Part shown: piece by piece, positions 59,801-64,000 of the stretch
Layout of the letters: each line of letters starts with the position of its first letter
How positions within the stretch are numbered: position 1 is the first letter of the stretch
Notes under the pieces: generated by a model
What the model was told of the DNA's origin: nothing
What the model saw: only the letters and a program-made list of their open reading frames with translations
Database searches by the model: none
Assembly (NCBI GenBank): GCA_029204225.1
Contig: CM055097.1
Coordinates: 27,329,192 to 27,393,191 of the forward strand
Direction of reading: 5' to 3'
DNA from: Diphasiastrum complanatum
Taxonomy: Eukaryota; Streptophyta; Lycopodiopsida; Lycopodiales; Lycopodiaceae
DNA length: 64,000 bases
Program-made: the position numbers and the translations under genes

Positions 59801-60798
59801 ATGTTACAATCCTTCTAATTTATGTGGATGACATTATTTTAAGTGGAGGGAACAAGGAAGATATAGAAGATATCAAGAAAGCACTAAAAAAGGAATTTGA
59901 AGTGCATGATCTTGGTCTTTTGAGCTATATCTTAGGAATAGAAGTAATTAGAACTTCTCAAATCACTTTTATTTCACAAGAGAAGTATGCTATTTCTATT
60001 CTCAATAGATTTCATATGGTAGATGCAAATCCTATTGATACACCTATGGAATCACATGTAAAGCTAACTATAAGAGGTAATGAAAGATCCTTCGAGGACA
60101 TTACTCTCTATAGGAAGCTAATAGGTTCTCTTATATATCTAACCATCACAAGACCTGATTTATCTTATTGTGTTGGTAGATTAAGCCAATTCATGCAAGA
60201 TCCTAGCATAGAACATTGGAAACTAGGAAAGAGGATCTTGAGATACATCTCGGGAACAAAAGATTTTGGCATTGTTTATAGAGGCTCATCACCTAACTTA
60301 TTTGGTTTTTCAGATTCAGATTTTGCAGGAGACCTTATGGATAGAAAATCCATAAATGCACATGCTATTTTCATAGGTGATGGAGCTATCTCATGGATGT
60401 CGAAGAAACAAGCAACTATATCACTTTCTTCTAGTGAGGCCGAGTACAAAGCTTTGACATCATGCACAAAGGAGATGGTGTGGATCAAGAGGATGATTAT
60501 GGAGCTTCATTTGCTGGATTTTTCAGAGAGTCCAATCATCTTTTGTGACAACCTTTCAGCCCAAAGTCTAGCAAGCAATCCGGTTTTCCATGCAAGGAGC
60601 AAACATATCGAGGTGGCTTACCATTTTGTGAGAGAACAAGTGTTGGCAAAAGAGATCAAGCTTGAACATGTCCCATCAAAGGAATGTGTGGCTGATATCT
60701 TTACCAAAGCATTGGGAAAGGACTTATTTTTCAAGCATAGAACAAGTCTTGGTGTACTTTCTAAATCTATGCTAAAACTAGTTGAAGAGGGAGTGTGA
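56848..60798 (+). CDS. Copia gag-pol polyprotein (element A, intact, 1316 aa)
   Basis: A single-frame copia polyprotein, which packages, processes, reverse transcribes and integrates the element RNA. Order seen: gag (UBN2/DUF4219-like, about 1-240), CCHC knuckle CFYCGVKGHFASDC at 245-258, aspartic protease WWIDSGATSHM at 303-313, GAG-pre-integrase (WHKRMGH from 438), integrase core with Asp 503, Asp 565 and Glu 601 (the D-D-35-E spacing is right), reverse transcriptase with YVDD at 992-995, RNase H with SDSDFAGD near 1155 and EAEY near 1197. ATG chosen because it is the first in frame, opens a typical copia gag start, and is about 600 bp past the PBS. All key residues are present, so the element may be competent. 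The TGA stop lies 3-5 bases inside the 3' LTR. Confidence 0.96.
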   Translation: MATNGGYMLESNDRLTSLNYSTWKVRMESLLEMNELMDIVVGVEERPLAPQEQLRYDKRAKKALHMIKMNVTNELIKEVGKCTSSSEAWEALKKVYESKSTSRVLTLRRQIFSCMQKKSENGHAFVLRVKALNDELACINDGINNEELVQVILNGLLDDHANLVQSYAIQKCLPSVGDLQEVLLAEEFRLQARVGASSTSQGGEEEAMFSKGKFKGKGKSNWSKGQDQGEHSTFGKKKDRSKLKCFYCGVKGHFASDCFKKKRDQGEKQTNLTIDEGGDELLSNDAFVMSSCLLANHGDIDPWWIDSGATSHMTYHKEYFSSLMAFDGDRKVIYTANDGECAIKGIGTIPISLSTNRNIELKDVLLIPSITKNLLSVSQMLDKGFKVEFDGDACLIKKGCSIIAKGKRQGKLFKLDACVVANQVGCMANEQMSIQEVWHKRMGHLNYKALEVIAKKEVVRGLPKSLTCLNHVCEECALSKSHRLPYTRSISRSKMPFSLLHSDIHGVTTISNGGAKMYVTFIDDFSRFCWVYLLKSKDEVFDVFVKFKVAIETQFTTKIKCLRSDNGGEYISNKFKAFCDEHGIKREYTCPRTPQQNGVAERKNRTLCESAKAMRLNANLPKPFWSDALLCANFLCNRWPSVVLEGKTPFEALFGTKPNVKFLRTFGCICYFNITLDDRTKEDPSSRKGIFVGYSEVSKAYRIYVPSIKKVFTSRDVIFDEGNIPKVVSSDDGVVATNVLDDNGVDDTLDVDVEEASSSQIPRRTPRHKVKPSRLTYDGKGKQVVDGSNYAFLTSFDVPSCVDEARQEEEWIQAMDLEFEALMKNNTWRLVELPKGKSAIGCKWIFKVKTNQDGSINKLKARLVAKGYAQEHGIDYEETFAPVAKMVSIRVIISLATLYGWDLWQLDISNAFLNGDLEEEVYMEQPESYVSHSKPNHVCFLQKSLYGLKQAPRSWYARLNSFLLSQNFTMSEYDHSLYFRISANDVTILLIYVDDIILSGGNKEDIEDIKKALKKEFEVHDLGLLSYILGIEVIRTSQITFISQEKYAISILNRFHMVDANPIDTPMESHVKLTIRGNERSFEDITLYRKLIGSLIYLTITRPDLSYCVGRLSQFMQDPSIEHWKLGKRILRYISGTKDFGIVYRGSSPNLFGFSDSDFAGDLMDRKSINAHAIFIGDGAISWMSKKQATISLSSSEAEYKALTSCTKEMVWIKRMIMELHLLDFSESPIIFCDNLSAQSLASNPVFHARSKHIEVAYHFVREQVLAKEIKLEHVPSKECVADIFTKALGKDLFFKHRTSLGVLSKSMLKLVEEGV

Positions 60799-61446
60799 AA
60801 AATTGTCAACTAGTAGTATTTTCCTAACTTGAGATTTTGTAGGCCTATGGCCAAATAAAAGTTAGAGATAGGTTCATACATGTATGTAGAGGCCCAAAGT
60901 ATGTGTACACTACTTTTGAGGTCACATTAATTAGAGGAGGTCGAGTGTGGAGCTCTTCTATTGGCTCATAATTTGGTGCATTCCTATTTGACCAAATTTC
61001 TAGGTATATGGGTGAATCCTATTGGACCCCAATTTTAGCCTATCATAAGACAAGTGGCCAAGAGGCACTATGGCTGCTATAAATAGCCATCTCCACGAGT
61101 ATGTACACATCTCATTTTCATTCTATTGAATGAATGTTATGCTCTTTGAAGATCCATCTTCTTCTCTCTCACTTTTTTGTTCATATCTTGCATTCTAGCC
61201 ACTAGAATTGTGATTTCTTTGTTGCTATGGCTTCACACGTGTGAAATGCAGGTTGTAGGCTCTGAAGTACGGACAGGGACAGCAAGTTTCTGTTTGTGGA
61301 AGCTTATGATCAGATTTTGATGTTTAGTTGATGTTTAGTATGCTTAACATCACAATTTCTATCATTTTTTCAATCTAGATGTGCATAACTTCCATGGCCA
61401 AGATCTTTATGAAACTTTAGCATCTTTTGGATCTGAGTTTTTCACA
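60794..61446 (+). repeat. 3' LTR of element A, copy 2
   Basis: 653 bp, apparently identical to 55586-56238. TATA at 61077-61086, palindrome at 61232-61245. Confidence 0.93.
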
Positions 61447-62075
61447 TCGAGCAGTGTCTTTCTTTTATCGTGTTCTTCTACACCTGATGTAGAAGATATT
61501 ACCATCGACCGTGACAGAGCAGGGTCATACATCGAAGCCAGCCTAGCCTCTTCCTCATCACCCAATACTTCGTCTTCTAAATTTTTGTCCACATCGACAG
61601 TAAATCTTTGATTAGATGTTCTACTTGAAGAACCAACACCAATTGATCTAGAAGATTGGCCTTCATCAAGTATTAACGCAGATATGAAGAAAACAAAAGC
61701 TATGCCCTCAGCTATAAACCTGCATGATCTCCTATGGGATTCACAATATTGTACCACCTTCAGGCTCTCGTCAAGCTTGGTAAACTTCCTATCATGCTTG
61801 TGCTTGGCTTCAGGCTGGGCAACTATCAGTTCATGGAAATGAATAAACTTCAGGCCATCAATAACAAGAGATAATTTGAGGATGCTAGTTCAAAACTTTT
61901 TTAATAATTCTAATAGGTGAGACTTGTGCTCAAGCACAAATCCATCAACATCAAATTTAAGACGAAAAAGCGATGAAAAGTACTCAGTCCTGTCTAGAAC
62001 ACCAGCGTCAGAGAGAAATTTATGCAGCTTGTCAAATTCCATATCGGAAATGACAGACAACACTGGATACTGCAT
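61447..62075 (-). pseudogene. Unknown (-) gene, 5' coding part, copy 2
   Basis: Counterpart of 8814-9442. The ATG is at 62075 on the minus strand, the same in-frame TGA is present, and the coding frame runs to the TSD copy tcgag at 61447-61451. The single substitution noted between blocks in this area (62238) lies upstream of the ATG. Function not recognised. Confidence 0.45.
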
Positions 62076-62412
62076 ATCGCAAGCACGAGAGGAATGGAGA
62101 TAATTTGGATCGACAAAGAGACTGTCGTGTGACAACAATATCAGACAAAACAAAATGTAACAATATCGCAGGCACGTGACGGTGTGCAGAAAAAATAGAG
62201 AAAAGTAGCAGCGTCGCGTCGTAGCGATATTCGACAGCTGAAATGAATATCTGATATCGCAGGCACGCGAGGGAGTGATGGCAAATAAAATCGAACACAG
62301 TGGACTAGCATGGTTGTGATATTGCCTTGACGATCTCTGAATAGCAAAATGTTTTATGACACTGTTTAGCCCTTATATAGATCCCGCAGATTCATCGCAA
62401 CCATTCAAAAAT

Positions 62413-63435
62413 CACCGTTAGATATGCGACACTTTAGAGATACGTCAAGTCCTGTAACGCGTCTCCTCCATTTGTCTTCTTTGGCTCCCTCTAACTGCTG
62501 CTTTTGATCTTGTCTTCTTTTGCTTCTCTTTGTTGTTGTAGAGAGCTTGATCAGAGCTATCCTTGTCATCAAGATGTTCACGGGCTTTCCTGATCTCGAT
62601 TACAGCCTTCTCAAATGCAACGTTGCAAATCGAATCTTGGAATGATTTGGGTATCTACTCTTCTCAAAGCAAGTATCAAGATTTCAAATCCAGACAAGCA
62701 AACCCTCTTCATTGCTACTATCTCCATCGAACTTAGAAAACTTAAAAAGTTTATTATCAATCTTAGCAAACCTCCTTTTCCTATATCAAGTAGAAGAAGT
62801 TGACTTGGAGGAAACATGAGGAGATGACGACATAGATGAAGAGGAGCTTGAAGAGCCTCGTGAGGAGCTATCCATCTTTGATTGGAGTTTTTTTGGAATT
62901 CACCTGAAATACACAAACTCAAGGCAAAAAGTACGAACAGACTAGAGATTCAGAGAAATGCCATTCTCCAAAAAGGAAGATAGAAGCTCGCATTAACAAA
63001 GTATTGTCTCTAAAATAGAAAGCAAGTTGGAGATCCAATTCTTGAGGAACCCCCAAATGGAATTTATTAGCTTTAATATTAAAGAGATATTGTAAGAAAA
63101 AGAAAATTTGAGCAGAAGGGAAATCTATTCGAAAGTAAACATACAAAGTCCTGTGCATTGGCATTTGTTTTAAGAAGGAATACACAAGGCCCTCACATCA
63201 ACTTCACAAAGAAAGAAAAATAATAGACCTTGGCTCTGATACCAAACTGTGAACTTGAAGTGAAGGTCTACTAATTCTAAAGTCCTGACTTTAGAAGTTG
63301 TGACTTAAAAAGACCAAATCAACATAACACTGTTGAATAGAACTTGAAAAAAAAGACTCAAAAAGCTTAGCAAGTTTGATCAAGTTCTATTAGTGTTTGC
63401 ATCTCATTTTGTGTGTAGATGCTAATTTTTCTACA
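62413..63435 (-). mobile_element. LTR-element remnant G, copy 2
   Basis: Duplicate of 9780-10802 at constant offset: gag-like region, PBS near 63228-63244, short LTR candidate at 63248-63435. Same breaks. Confidence 0.45.
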
Positions 63436-63495
63436 TTGGTGAGATTGATAGTGTATTTCTCTTTCTAACCAACGATCTTTCAAGTGGATTGGATC

Positions 63496-64000
63496 TTAAT
63501 GATTTGAAAAACCTACCGATTGATAAGGGTATTTCCTTTCTTGACTTATCACTATCTGTCTGCTTGCTCTGTCTCTAGATATCTTGATCCCGAGGAGGTA
63601 GTGCATTGGGTATGAGTCGGTCATTTCGAATTCGTTCGACAATAATGATTTTTTCTCATGAAGTAATTGATTTGAATTGTTGATGATCAGAGAGTCATCA
63701 ACATATAGAGCTATTATAACATAGCTTGGTCCTATGTGTTTGAGATAAACATTAGAGTTTGTAGAATTTGGAATGAAGTCGTGTTGCAACAAGAATCGAT
63801 TGATTCTATCAAACTAGGCCCTTGGAGCTTGCTTTAGCCCGCAAAGAGCTTTCTACAGCTTACATACCTTGTGTTCTTGGCCTTGAAGGATGTAGACTTT
63901 GGATTGATAGATATAGATGTCTTCTTGTATGTATCCATTCATAAATGTTCATGAACATCCATTTGATGAACTTCCAAATCTTCGAGAGCTACAATCGAAT
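63496..64000 (-). pseudogene. Copia pol remnant F, copy 2 (cut by window end)
   Basis: Duplicate of 10863-11367: RT fragment with the YVDD box, running off the window. Confidence 0.85.

Larger units (their letters stand above)
55586..61446 (+). mobile_element. Ty1/copia element A, copy 2 (apparently intact)
   Basis: 5861 bp with all landmarks of an autonomous copia element: LTRs 55586-56238 and 60794-61446, TSD tcgag at 55581-55585 and 61447-61451, iMet PBS at 56239-56250, one uninterrupted gag-pol frame, and a polypurine tract just before 60794. It sits at the same site as copy 1, inside the coding exon of the unknown minus-strand gene. Confidence 0.95.
52648..64000. repeat. Long duplicated block, copy 2
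   Basis: Direct repeat of 1-11367. This copy has the better reading frames: the (+) pseudogene has fewer breaks and the copia A polyprotein is uninterrupted. The sequence upstream of 52648 (52027-52647) is the natural 5' continuation of the (+) gene, so the start of the match at base 1 reflects the window edge and not a duplication boundary. The right side runs out of the window still matching. Confidence 0.95.

Overview
This is plant nuclear DNA. It is AT-rich, the genes have short GT-AG introns, there is one plant-type NFD4/nodulin-like MFS gene and an alpha-tubulin retropseudogene, and almost everything else is layered LTR retrotransposon (mostly Ty1/copia, one Ty3/gypsy, one non-autonomous element). 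I cannot place it below 'land plant' from the sequence alone.

Layout. 1-11367 and 52648-64000 are two near-identical copies of one block, about 52.63 kb apart. Each copy holds a (+) transposase-like pseudogene, a convergent (-) gene of unknown function, and a young copia element (here 'A', 653-bp LTRs, TSD tcgag) sitting inside a coding exon of the (-) gene. After these come a gag-like/PBS/short-LTR remnant ('G') and a copia pol remnant ('F'). In copy 2, element A has an uninterrupted 1316-codon gag-pol. In copy 1 the same ORF is broken by one missing T.

12979-18054 is copia element 'B' (minus strand), decayed, with its 5' LTR fused directly to gag. 18918-22081 is a coding-free LTR element with a gypsy-like PBS. 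22295-27160 is copia element 'E' (plus strand, 492-bp LTRs), decayed. 28492-30256 is the NFD4-like transporter gene (minus strand), with one apparent 1-bp frameshift. 31650-32460 is the alpha-tubulin processed pseudogene. 34250-34600 is an endonuclease (EEP) fragment.

35207-46062 is copia element 'D' (plus strand), split in its integrase by copia element 'C' (36941-43566, minus strand, TSD ttgag). C in turn is split in its RNase H by a 363-bp TIR element (38161-38523), giving a three-level nest. 46310-49173 is a decayed minus-strand gene of unknown function, carrying a tRNA-like retroposed insert with a 16-bp TSD and a GC-rich foreign-looking 499-bp segment. 49650-51500 is a decayed minus-strand Ty3/gypsy pol.

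The genes do not form a pathway. The window is a transposon graveyard around one host gene. The most recent events are the insertion of A and the block duplication, or an assembly artefact that looks like one.
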